DNA from: an uncultured SAR116 cluster alpha proteobacterium
Lineage (GTDB): Bacteria; Pseudomonadota; Alphaproteobacteria; Puniceispirillales; GCA-002684695
DNA: 64,000 nt
Direction of reading: 5' to 3'
Assembly (NCBI GenBank): GCA_902539295.1
Contig: CACBIM010000001.1
Span: 1-64,000 of the forward strand
Positions 47,917 to 57,202 of the stretch are shown here, one piece after another. Below the pieces are notes generated by a model, which was not told the DNA's origin, ran no database searches, and worked only from the letters and a program-made list of their open reading frames with translations. The position numbers and the translations under genes are program-made. Every line of letters begins with the position of its first letter. Position 1 is the first letter of the stretch.

Positions 47917-49284
47917 ATGAAAAAATTATTAATTAAAAATGCTAAATTTATTGCGACTATGGACGGTCATAACTCCTTTGCTACAGGCAATGAGTATAAG
48001 GATCATTCTATTTATTGCGAAAATGGGGTAATAAAAGATATTTTTTCTGAAAAAATAGCAATATCTGCAGATATTGAAATTGATGCTTCTAACCATATTG
48101 TTTTGCCTGGGCTTGTAAACACTCACCATCATTTATTTCAGACATTAACAAAAGCAATTATTAAGGCTCAAAATGCAAGTTTATTTGATTGGCTTAAGAT
48201 ACTTTATCCTATTTGGTCAAGAATAACCCCTGTAGAATTGAAATCAGCTGTCAAAATTGGGCTTTCAGAATTAATAATTTCAGGATGCACGACATCATCA
48301 GATCATCTTTACATTTACCCTAATGGAATTAAATTAGAAGATGAGATAGAAGTAGCACGAACTATGGGAATTAGGTTTCATTCTACTCGTGGATCGATGA
48401 GTATTGGAGAAAGTAATGGTGGTTTGCCACCTGACTATTTAGTAGAAGATGAAAATTTCATAATTAAAGATTCTCAAGATATTATAAATAAATGGCATGA
48501 CCCCAATCATGGGTCGATGATAAGAATTGCTCTTGCACCGTGTTCACCATTTTCTGTATCAAAGGAATTAATGAGAGACACCGCTATTCTTGCAAGAGAA
48601 TATAATGTTGGCTTACATACTCATTTAGCTGAGAATAATGATGATGTTGAATATTCCAAAAAAATGTTTGGTTTAACACCTGGGCAATATATTGAAGAGC
48701 TTGGATGGATTGGAAAAGATGTTTGGCACGCCCATTGTGTGAAACTCAATAATGAAGAAATTGATTTATTTTCAAGAACAGGCACAAGTGTTTCGCATTG
48801 CCCTTGCTCTAATATGAGGCTAGGTTCAGGAATTTTGCCGTTAAATAAAATGTTAGAAAGAGGTGTAAATATTGGATTGGGAGTAGATGGTTCAGCTTCT
48901 AATGATAGTGGGAACCTTTTGAATGAGGCAAGACAAGCTCTTTATCTACAAAGAGTTAATGAAACTAACAATTTCTACTTAAATGCTAGAAATGCCATAT
49001 GGCTTGCTACAGCTGGGGGAGCCACTGCATTAAACAGAGACGATATAGGTAGTATTAAAATTGGAAATTGTGCTGATTTTGCAATTTATGACACTTCAAG
49101 TTTAGAATTAGCAGGTTCTGTTGAAGATCCAATAGGGGGTTTAATATTCTGTGGCCCATTAAAAACTAATTGGACAATTTGTAATGGACACATAATTTCT
49201 GAACATAATAATATCAAAAATATAAATATTGAAGATACAATCAATCAACATAATTCACTATCTAGAAAATTAATAAATAGTTAA
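47917..49284 (+). CDS. 8-Oxoguanine deaminase (amidohydrolase superfamily)
   Basis: A 455-aa metal-dependent deaminase. Metal ligands are NTHHHLFQTL near residue 68, the His of LHTHLAEN near 231, HAHCVKL near 268 and the Asp of GLGVDGSASND near 320. The GLVNTHHHLFQTLT opening and the LFDWLKILYPIW block match 8-oxoguanine deaminases, which convert 8-oxoguanine to urate and ammonia. Other ATZ/TRZ-type deaminases, including guanine deaminases, are the alternative. Next to PuuD the urate-forming reaction is the natural reading. The 165 bases upstream are extremely AT-rich with no clear motif. Confidence 0.88.
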   Translation: MKKLLIKNAKFIATMDGHNSFATGNEYKDHSIYCENGVIKDIFSEKIAISADIEIDASNHIVLPGLVNTHHHLFQTLTKAIIKAQNASLFDWLKILYPIWSRITPVELKSAVKIGLSELIISGCTTSSDHLYIYPNGIKLEDEIEVARTMGIRFHSTRGSMSIGESNGGLPPDYLVEDENFIIKDSQDIINKWHDPNHGSMIRIALAPCSPFSVSKELMRDTAILAREYNVGLHTHLAENNDDVEYSKKMFGLTPGQYIEELGWIGKDVWHAHCVKLNNEEIDLFSRTGTSVSHCPCSNMRLGSGILPLNKMLERGVNIGLGVDGSASNDSGNLLNEARQALYLQRVNETNNFYLNARNAIWLATAGGATALNRDDIGSIKIGNCADFAIYDTSSLELAGSVEDPIGGLIFCGPLKTNWTICNGHIISEHNNIKNINIEDTINQHNSLSRKLINS

Positions 49285-49351
49285 TCTAATCACTTGAAAA
49301 TACTTTTTTCGTTCTTAAATTTACAATGGTTTAAATAAGTTAGGATATGTT

Positions 49352-51228
49352 ATGAGCGTTGAAAATCATAATTTTGAAGCTGAGACAGGCAAAGTATTAA
49401 ACATTGTTATTAATTCATTATACAGTAATAAAGATATCTTTTTACGTGAGTTAATTTCTAATGCATCAGACGCTTGTGACAAGAGAAGGTATAAAAGTTT
49501 AACCGATAAATCATTTGCATCAACTATAGACCTTAATATTAATATTAATGTTGATCCAAAGGCTAAAACTTTAAAAATTTCAGATAATGGCATCGGCATG
49601 TCTAAAGATGAATTAATCTCAAGCTTAGGAACTATTGCAAAATCAGGGACAAAAGCTTTCCTTGAGGGAATTACTAAACAAAAAAATAAAGACGATAATT
49701 TATCACTAATCGGTCAGTTTGGGGTTGGCTTTTATTCTGCATTTATGGTTGCAGATAAAGTTGAAGTAATTTCAAAAGGTATTGGGACTAAGAAATCACA
49801 TCATTGGTCCTCTGATGGTCAATCTTCATTTACAATTAGTGAAACCGATAAGGTTGTTGATGGTACTGAAATTACTTTGCATATCAAAAAAGATGAAAAA
49901 GATTATTTAGATACTTTTAGAATAGAAAACATTGTAAAAAATATTCAGATCATATTCCTTATCCTGTGAAATTAATTGAAGATGGTAAAGAAAAAGAGGT
50001 TAAGTCATTAAATTCCGCATCTGCTTTATGGATGCGAAATAAAAAAGACATAAAACCAGAACAATATGAAGAGTTTTATAATCATCTAGGCGGAATTGGT
50101 AAGCCATGGAAAACAATTCACAATACAACTGAAGGTATAGTTAGTTTCACTAATTTATTATTTATACCCGAGATGAAGCCTTTTGATCTTTTCAACCCTG
50201 ACAGAAAAACTTCAGTAAAGTTATATACAAATAGGGTGTTTATTACAGATGAATGTGAGGATTTGCTTCCTTCATATTTAAGATTTATAAAGGGCGTTGT
50301 CGACAGTGAAGATATCGATTTAAATGTTAGTAGGGAAATGATGCAGAGTAACGCTGCACTCAATAAAATTAGTAAGGCACTTGTTAATAAAATTTTAAGT
50401 GAATTAAAAAAAGATTTTGAAAAGAATAGAGAAGACTATGAAAAATTCTTTAATGAATTTGGAGCAGCTTTTAAAGAGGGTATCTATGAAGATTTTGAAA
50501 GAAAAAAATCATTAATTGATATCTCATTATTCAAGTCTTCAAATGATGAAAAACTTACTTCCTTAAATGAGTACATCTCTAGGATGAAAAAAGATCAGAA
50601 CGATATTTATTATATTTCTGGAGAGAGTATTGAGCAAATATTAACTAGTCCTCAAATTGAGGGTTTTAAGTCTAGAGGGTTAGAAGTAATTTATATGACT
50701 GATCCTATTGACGAATTTTGGCTTCCTTCAATGAATGAATATGAAGGAAAACCTTTTAAATCTATAACCAAAGGGGCTATTGATTTATCAAAATTTGATA
50801 TTCAAAAGGACAAAAATAGTAAAAGTAAAAAACCTGCTACAAAAAAAGATATTGATAATTTAATATCTGAAATGAAAAATCACTTAGGTGATAAAGTTAA
50901 AGATATTAAATCGTCACAAATGCTTACTGACAGTCCTGTGTGTTTAACAGCTGATGAAGCAGATATGGATATTCATCTAGAAAAATTAATGAGGCAACAC
51001 AAAAGACTTGATAAAGAGAGCAAAAAAATTCTCGAGATTAACCCTTCACACGATTTGATAAAGTCACTTGGTAAAATAGTGCTTAATTCTAAAGATAAAT
51101 CAATAGTAAGTGATGTCAGTCATTTGTTGCTTGATCAAGCAAGAATAGTAGAAGGAGAAATGCCTTTAGATACAAAAGGTTTTACCGAAAAGCTTTCGTC
51201 TATTATAACGAGAAGTTTAGCTAATTAA
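49352..51228 (+). pseudogene. htpG: Chaperone HtpG (Hsp90), interrupted by a -1 frameshift in an A6 run
   Basis: The N-terminal ATPase domain is intact: ELISNASDACDKRR near residue 30, DNGIGMS near 80 and GQFGVGFYSAFMV near 125. After FRIENIVK the frame shifts at the six A's at 49936-49941. Adding one A restores KYSDHIPYPVKLIEDG and the middle and C-terminal domains to the stop at 51228. The restored protein is 625 aa, as in E. coli (624). The downstream frame has a GTG overlapping the premature stop (GTGA at 49966), but it begins mid-domain and is not a natural gene start. Sequencing error is the simplest cause. Confidence 0.9.
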
Positions 51229-51233
51229 GTTAA

Positions 51234-52817
51234 CTAAAATCCAATTGCTAAACCGTCCTTTCTAGGGTCTGATGCTCCAATGAGTTTTCCCTCTTTCCAG
51301 TCAATAGATATAATTTGACCTCCGCCATGTGGATGTTGAACACTAGATATTTTATGATTTTTTGAAATTAATGCTTCAATTATATCTCTGGAAATACTCT
51401 CTTCTACTTCTACTCTTTGATCTATAGGTAAAAACCTTGGTTTGTCCAATGATGTTTGAAAGTTAAGACCATGATCTAATATACAACTTAAAACATCAGC
51501 ATGGCCCATCGGCTGATAATCACCACCCATTACTCCGTACGACATAAAAAGTTTATCTTTATTAAAAACCATTGCAGGAATTATTGTGTGCATTGGTCTC
51601 TTTGATGGTTCTAAACAATTAGGATGGTCTCTATTAAGCGTAAAACTCTTACCTCTATTTTGAAGCAAAGTCCCTAATCCTGGTACAGATATTCCAGTTC
51701 CAAAAGTCTCGTAAAGTGAGTTTATAAAACTAACTGAATTTAAGTCTTTATCAACAATGCTTAAATAAACCGTGTTCGATCCTAAGTGTGGTATAGGAGG
51801 TATAATACTATTAGATTTTTTTATATTTATATTAGAGGCTAAGCTGGAAATGAAATTATTATCTTCTAGAATATCTAGTATTTGTTTACTTGAATTAAGA
51901 TCGCCTAGAAGTTTATTTCTATGAAAATATGCAATTTTTGCAGCCTCTATTAAAATATGTATTCTTTCTGGATCATTAAATTTAAATTCAGATAATTTAA
52001 AATGTTCTAATATTTTTAAAATTAACAGAGATATTATTCCTTGAGTATTAGGAGGAAGTTGAAAAACCGTTTTTTCTCTATAATTAGCTTCAATTGGTGA
52101 GACAAATTCTCCATTTGTCTCATAAAAATCCTCAAGTTCATGATGCCCTCCAATACTTTGTAAGTAATCAACTATTTTATTTGCAACCTCTCCTTCATAA
52201 AACCCTCTTCTTCCATTCTTTGAGATTATTTTTAGAGTTTTTGCAAGTTCAATATTTTTCATTTTTTTTCCAGGAGAAGGGGCTTCCCCTTGAATTGAAA
52301 ATAAAGACTTTGCTTCATCATTTTGGAGGCGTTTAATATTGTGTGACCAAGTATAAGATAATCTTTCATGGACATAATAACCATTTTCAGAAAAATTAAT
52401 TGCAGGTTGAAGTAATGCTTCAAAATCTAAATTACAAAATCTTTGATGTAATTTATACCATGCATCAACTGCGCCCGGTATTGTGATAGCGTGTGGGCTG
52501 TGATCTGAAATAGAGTCTAAGCTAAGCTTTTTTAATTTATCAATAGAAATATTTTTTGGTGACTTGCCAGAGCCGTTAAAGGCAATTGGCGTTGATTTTG
52601 ATCCTTTGCTATACAATGCAAAGCAATCACCACCAATTCCTGTATCAGTTGGCTCTATCACTGCTAAAACGGCTGCTGCAGAAATTGCCGCATCCATTGC
52701 ATTTCCACCTTGTTTCATTATGGCTAGAGCTGTTTCTGATGCAAGTGGTTGTGACGTAGCAGCCATTGCATTACTTGAGTAAACTTCTGACCGTCCGGGA
52801 AAATGAAAATTTCTCAT
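51234..52817 (-). CDS. Gamma-glutamyltransferase/acylase-family Ntn hydrolase
   Basis: A 527-aa GGT-family enzyme, made as a precursor that self-cleaves before a threonine. The large-subunit start NAMAATSQPLASETAL and GGNAMDAAISAAA near residue 35 are standard. The nucleophile Thr is in GSNTVYLSIVD near 348, followed by FGTGISVPG. The expected GSG-type substrate loop is only partly conserved (YGVMGGDYQP near 422). No signal peptide is visible, unlike periplasmic E. coli GGT. Its location near polyamine-type transport genes could mean hydrolysis of gamma-glutamyl amines, but that is inference. Confidence 0.88.
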   Translation of the reverse strand: MRNFHFPGRSEVYSSNAMAATSQPLASETALAIMKQGGNAMDAAISAAAVLAVIEPTDTGIGGDCFALYSKGSKSTPIAFNGSGKSPKNISIDKLKKLSLDSISDHSPHAITIPGAVDAWYKLHQRFCNLDFEALLQPAINFSENGYYVHERLSYTWSHNIKRLQNDEAKSLFSIQGEAPSPGKKMKNIELAKTLKIISKNGRRGFYEGEVANKIVDYLQSIGGHHELEDFYETNGEFVSPIEANYREKTVFQLPPNTQGIISLLILKILEHFKLSEFKFNDPERIHILIEAAKIAYFHRNKLLGDLNSSKQILDILEDNNFISSLASNINIKKSNSIIPPIPHLGSNTVYLSIVDKDLNSVSFINSLYETFGTGISVPGLGTLLQNRGKSFTLNRDHPNCLEPSKRPMHTIIPAMVFNKDKLFMSYGVMGGDYQPMGHADVLSCILDHGLNFQTSLDKPRFLPIDQRVEVEESISRDIIEALISKNHKISSVQHPHGGGQIISIDWKEGKLIGASDPRKDGLAIGF

Positions 52818-52947
52818 TTTATTTGCTATAAAAAGGAATAAAAAAATTAATTAAAAAATATTTGTATTTATTCTGAAGATGATACAAAAATTATGAAAAA
52901 AGTCTTTAAAAATTATTTATGCTCGCTAGAAATATTAATTTAAATAA

Positions 52948-53715
52948 ATGAATAATCTATTTAAAATAAATAATAAGTTAGCAATCGTTACTGGTTCTAG
53001 TAGAGGAATAGGCAAAAGCCTCGCTTTAGCATTGGCTAATTCTGGTTGTGATTTAATTCTCACAGCAAGGTCTAAAAATGAATTAAAAGAAGTTAATACT
53101 GAGATTGAGAGAATAGGGAGGAGATGCTGGTATTTTGAAACTGATTTTGCTGATGTAAATAAAATAAAAGAATTTTATAAAAATTTGTCAAATAAGAGAT
53201 TATTTCCAGATATTTTAATAAATAATGCTGGAACAGAAGAAGTAAAGCCTTCTTTGGAAGTTGATGAGAAATTATGGGATAAAATTATCGATACAAATTT
53301 AAAGGGTGCTTTTTTTAGTAGTCAATGCTTTGCATTGCAATTAAAAAATATTAATAAACCTGGCAGTATAATTAATTTAGGTTCGTTGAGTTCGTCTATT
53401 GGAATTCCAACTGCAACAGCCTATACGTCTTCAAAATCTGGAATACTTGGAATGACAAAAGCTTTGAGCGCTGAATGGGCAAATTATAATATTAGAGTTA
53501 ACTCAATTGCTCCTGGCTATTTTAGAACAAGTCTAACTGAAGTCTTTTACAGCGATGAGAATTGGCAAAAAACAATGCTAGACAAAATCCCAATGAAGCG
53601 TTTTGGAAAAATGGAAGATCTTTACGGTATTACTATATTATTAGCAAGTGATGCTTCTTCTTATATTACAGGTCAAATTTTTTATATTGACGGTGGTTTT
53701 ATTTCAAGCATCTAA
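52948..53715 (+). CDS. SDR-family dehydrogenase, possible HpsO
   Basis: A 255-aa classical short-chain dehydrogenase. The cofactor motif is TGSSRGIGK near residue 14, NNAG is near 91, and the catalytic Ser (LGSLSSS) and YTSSK lie near 145-160. It resembles gluconate 5-dehydrogenase-like SDRs. With the HisD-like and zinc dehydrogenase genes directly downstream (21 and 2 bases), the best guess is a dihydroxypropanesulfonate 2-dehydrogenase (HpsO role). Any polyol oxidation remains possible. Confidence 0.8.
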   Translation: MNNLFKINNKLAIVTGSSRGIGKSLALALANSGCDLILTARSKNELKEVNTEIERIGRRCWYFETDFADVNKIKEFYKNLSNKRLFPDILINNAGTEEVKPSLEVDEKLWDKIIDTNLKGAFFSSQCFALQLKNINKPGSIINLGSLSSSIGIPTATAYTSSKSGILGMTKALSAEWANYNIRVNSIAPGYFRTSLTEVFYSDENWQKTMLDKIPMKRFGKMEDLYGITILLASDASSYITGQIFYIDGGFISSI

Positions 53716-53736
53716 GTATTTGAAATAGGTAAGTTA

Positions 53737-55059
53737 ATGGAAAACATAAATATATATAAATATAGCAGATTATCTCAATCTGAAATTTTAAATCTTTGCA
53801 AACGAGCTGAAAGTAATCTATCTGACTACTTTGAAATTGTTGATGAAATCATAAAAAATGTTGAAGAAAATAAAGAAAATGCTCTTGTAGAGTACTCAAA
53901 GCAGCTTGATAAAGTAAAGTCTGGTTTGCGAGAATTTAAAGTTTCAGAAGAGGAGTTTTCAAGGGCTCATGATTTAATTGATGAGAGCATGAAAGAAGCT
54001 TTAATCTTCTGTTCTGCAAATGTTAAAAAGTTTCATGAGGCTCAGATGCCAAAAAAAGAATGGATGATCGAAATGCATCCAGGTGTATTGGCTGGAGAAA
54101 AAAATCTGCCAATAGAGTCTGTTGCCTTGTATGTTCCAAGAGGAAAGGGTTCTTTTCCAAGTGTTGCAATGATGACTTCTATCCCTGCAGTCATAGCAGG
54201 TGTGAAGACACCTGTAATATTCACTCCTCCTGAAGAAGATGGTTCAGTTGATTGTGCGACACTAGTCGCAGCAGAAATTGCTGGCGTGAATAATGTTTTT
54301 AAAATTGGGGGAGCGCAGGCAGTAGCAGCTGCAGCATTTGGAACAGAAAATGTTCCAAAATGTTTAAAAATTGTTGGCCCTGGAAGTCCTTGGGTGGCAG
54401 CTGCTAAAAGTAGACTATCACATGTTATTGATACTGGAACACCAGCTGGGCCTAGTGAGGCAATTGTATTTGCTGATCAATCAGCAAATGGAAAATTAGT
54501 TGCTTTGGACTTATTAATTGAAGCTGAACATGGCTCAGATAGTTCTGTATTTTTAATTTCTAATTCAAATAATGTAATTCAAGAAGCAAAAGATTTTATT
54601 CCGCAATGTTTTCAAAATATGATGCAAGAAAGAGTAAAATATGCAACTGATGTTTTGTGTGGAAGAAGAGGGGGAATAATACAAGTTGACAACACAGATC
54701 AAGCATTAGATTTTATTAATTTATATGCACCTGAGCACTTGCAAATACATTCTAAAAATTCTGATCAGTACTTAGATAACATAAAAAATGCTGGTGAAAT
54801 AATGCTTGGAGAGTTTTCTCCAATGAGTATTGCAAATTTTTCCTTGGGTCCAAACAATGTTATTCCAACTAATGCTTGGGCAAAAACAAAATCACCATTA
54901 AGTGTCCATGATTTTATAAAATCTACTTCAATAGGAAAGATTGATAATAAAGGTTTCGCAAAACTATCTCCCTACGCAAAAAAATTTGCTGAACATGAAG
55001 GGTTCGACGCCCACGCAAATGCTTTGTCACAAATGAGATTAGATGCATTAAAAAAATAA
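53737..55059 (+). CDS. HisD-like dehydrogenase, probable sulfopropanediol 3-dehydrogenase (HpsN-like)
   Basis: A 440-aa protein of the histidinol dehydrogenase fold. YVPRGKGSFPS near residue 130, KIGGAQAVAAAAFGT near 190 and YAPEHL near 330 are intact. However, E. coli HisD zinc ligand Gln259 is Glu here (EAEHG). Ligand Asp360 and substrate residue His367 fall in IANFSLGPNNVIPT as Asn. True HisD conserves all three, whereas HisD paralogues such as HpsN, which oxidises (R)-dihydroxypropanesulfonate to sulfolactate, do not. Flanking SDR and MDR genes match hpsO and hpsP. No other his genes are nearby. Confidence 0.75.
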   Translation: MENINIYKYSRLSQSEILNLCKRAESNLSDYFEIVDEIIKNVEENKENALVEYSKQLDKVKSGLREFKVSEEEFSRAHDLIDESMKEALIFCSANVKKFHEAQMPKKEWMIEMHPGVLAGEKNLPIESVALYVPRGKGSFPSVAMMTSIPAVIAGVKTPVIFTPPEEDGSVDCATLVAAEIAGVNNVFKIGGAQAVAAAAFGTENVPKCLKIVGPGSPWVAAAKSRLSHVIDTGTPAGPSEAIVFADQSANGKLVALDLLIEAEHGSDSSVFLISNSNNVIQEAKDFIPQCFQNMMQERVKYATDVLCGRRGGIIQVDNTDQALDFINLYAPEHLQIHSKNSDQYLDNIKNAGEIMLGEFSPMSIANFSLGPNNVIPTNAWAKTKSPLSVHDFIKSTSIGKIDNKGFAKLSPYAKKFAEHEGFDAHANALSQMRLDALKK

Positions 55060-55061
55060 AT

Positions 55062-56057
55062 ATGGAAGCTGTTAGACTCTATAAAAAAAATTTAATTAAA
55101 GTTGAAAATATACCCTTTGAGGATTCCCTTAAAGATGATCAAGTTTTAGTTGAAATTGCTTATGCAGGTATTTGCGGTTCAGATCTCCATAATTATAAAA
55201 CTGGTTGCTGGATTTCAAGGTCACCTTCAACGCCTGGCCATGAATTTTCAGGAAAAATTTTAAAAATAGGTAAAAAGGTCAATAGTTTAAAAGTTAATGA
55301 TCATGTAATTGCAGATAGTCGTGTTTTTTGCGAAGATTGTTATTATTGTAAAAAAAAATTATACCATTTGTGTCTTAATTTAGGGTTTGTGGGTGAATTG
55401 AATGACGGGGGATTTGCTAAGTTTTCTATTCAAAAAGAAAAGCAACTACTAAAAATTTCAAAATCTATAGACCTTAAAAATGCTGCATTGATTGAACCTT
55501 TGGCTGTTGCATTGCATGCAATATCACAATTTGATAATTCAAAATATAATAATGTTTTAATTGTTGGATTAGGTCCAATTGGCGTATTGTCAGCTCTTTC
55601 TGTAAGAGAGTTTGGGGCAAAATCAATCGAAATATATGATGTCAATAAACATAGGTTAAACAAAATATCACATCAATTAAATTTTGATATTTTCGATCCT
55701 ACAGAAGATATAAGCGAGAACGAAAAACCAAATTTTTGCATTGATGCTACTAATTCTCCGAAAGCGTTACAATTTATTTTAAATAATATTGCTAAAGGAG
55801 GGAAGGTTTCTCTTGTTGGTCTTGCTCATGACTTATCAAAAATAGAAGTGGTTAAAATTGTTGAAGCAGGAATTGAACTTTATGGTTGTGCAGCTTACAA
55901 CAATGAGCTTAATCAAGCTGTAAGTTTTTTAAATAAATTATCTAATTATATCAGTAAGATAATTTCACAACCTATATCATTGCATGAAGTGCCTTATTAC
56001 TATGAGAAACTTCTCAAAAATGAGGTCGAAGATGTCAAAGTAATAATCAAACCATAA
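55062..56057 (+). CDS. Zinc-dependent medium-chain dehydrogenase, possible HpsP
   Basis: A 331-aa MDR-family dehydrogenase. The catalytic zinc Cys is in GICGSDLHNY near residue 39 with GHEFSG near 60. The structural zinc Cys cluster CEDCYYCKKKLYHLC lies near 90-104. The NAD site GLGPIGV is near 170. It belongs to the threonine/sorbitol dehydrogenase branch. It starts 2 bases after the HisD-like gene, so the three dehydrogenases form one unit. Oxidation of a C2 hydroxyl on a C3-sulfonate is inferred from that context. Confidence 0.82.
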   Translation: MEAVRLYKKNLIKVENIPFEDSLKDDQVLVEIAYAGICGSDLHNYKTGCWISRSPSTPGHEFSGKILKIGKKVNSLKVNDHVIADSRVFCEDCYYCKKKLYHLCLNLGFVGELNDGGFAKFSIQKEKQLLKISKSIDLKNAALIEPLAVALHAISQFDNSKYNNVLIVGLGPIGVLSALSVREFGAKSIEIYDVNKHRLNKISHQLNFDIFDPTEDISENEKPNFCIDATNSPKALQFILNNIAKGGKVSLVGLAHDLSKIEVVKIVEAGIELYGCAAYNNELNQAVSFLNKLSNYISKIISQPISLHEVPYYYEKLLKNEVEDVKVIIKP

Positions 56058-56122
56058 ATTATCTTGAAAAAACTTTAAAAGATATATTTATTAAAATAAT
56101 ATTCAATAAACGTTGAAACATA

Positions 56123-57202
56123 ATGAAAATATCAAAAACTAATGCAATAGAAGTACAAAATGTTACTAAGATTTATGGATCTGGTGAAAGTTCTGTTAAG
56201 GCTTTAGACAATGCAAATTTAATTATTTATGATAATGAATTTTTTACACTTTTAGGCCCCTCTGGTTGCGGCAAAACAACACTACTTAGACTCATAGCTG
56301 GTTTTGAAGACATTACAAATGGAAGAATTAATCTTTTTAATGAAGAACTCATTTCTCTACCTCCAAATAAAAGGCCTGTAAATACTGTATTTCAACAATA
56401 TGCTTTATTTCCTCATTTAAATGTTTTTGAAAATGTAGCATTTGGTCTTAGGAGATTAGACAAAAATAACGATTTTGTGATCAAAAGATCTAATGAGGTT
56501 TTAGAGCTTGTTCAAATGCAAGATTATGCCTTGAGGCGACCTAATCAACTATCCGGAGGTCAACAACAGAGAATTGCTTTAGCAAGGGCATTAGCACCAG
56601 AGCCAAAAGTTTTATTATTAGATGAGCCACTTTCAGCATTGGATTTGAAACTACGCCAGGCAATGAGAGTCGAACTAAAAACATTGCAAAAAGAGACTGG
56701 AATAACTTTTGTTTTTGTTACTCATGACCAAGAGGAAGCTCTTACAATGTCTGATCGTATTGCTGTAATAAATCAAGGAAGTATTCAGCAAATTGGAAAT
56801 CCTGAAGAAATTTATGAAAAGCCAAGCAATCAATTTGTTGCAAATTTTATTGGTGAAGCAAACCTAATATTAGGTAAGTGTGAAAAAACTGGAATTAATG
56901 GAATTTGCAAACTACAAACAGGACATAAAATTTCAATAAATATTCCTGACAAATTTAATAAAGACGATAATTTAACAATCTTTATAAGGCCTGAACGAAT
57001 AAAGATTAATAAATCAAAGGGGTCAAGTTTATCTCAAATTCAAGAATTTACATATTTAGGGAATGCAGCTCATATTGAGTTATTATCAAATGGCGTTTCA
57101 GTTAATGCAACATTACCGATTGATAAAGTAAAAAATTTTAAAAAAGGAGACAAAATTGAAATAGAGTTTCCTAAAAGTTTTGCACAAATAATTAATACAT
57201 GA
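56123..57202 (+). CDS. potA: Polyamine-type ABC importer ATPase (PotA-like)
   Basis: A 359-aa ATPase of the spermidine/putrescine importer class. Walker A is GPSGCGKTT near residue 46, the Q-loop VFQQYALFPH, signature LSGGQQQR near 145 and Walker B VLLLDEPLSALD near 165. A C-terminal TOBE domain (about 280-359) is present, as in PotA/PotG. It overlaps the first permease by 4 bases. Confidence 0.92.
   Translation: MKISKTNAIEVQNVTKIYGSGESSVKALDNANLIIYDNEFFTLLGPSGCGKTTLLRLIAGFEDITNGRINLFNEELISLPPNKRPVNTVFQQYALFPHLNVFENVAFGLRRLDKNNDFVIKRSNEVLELVQMQDYALRRPNQLSGGQQQRIALARALAPEPKVLLLDEPLSALDLKLRQAMRVELKTLQKETGITFVFVTHDQEEALTMSDRIAVINQGSIQQIGNPEEIYEKPSNQFVANFIGEANLILGKCEKTGINGICKLQTGHKISINIPDKFNKDDNLTIFIRPERIKINKSKGSSLSQIQEFTYLGNAAHIELLSNGVSVNATLPIDKVKNFKKGDKIEIEFPKSFAQIINT

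Noticed and set aside
49966-51228. GTG-started gene overlapping the premature htpG stop (GTGA), as if a separate coupled gene
   Set aside because: The protein starts in the middle of HtpG and sequence similarity is continuous across the junction once one A is added, so this is one broken gene, not two.
53737-55059. Annotation as histidinol dehydrogenase (hisD) of histidine biosynthesis
   Set aside because: Key HisD residues are substituted and no other his gene is nearby; the dehydrogenase trio context fits HpsN better.
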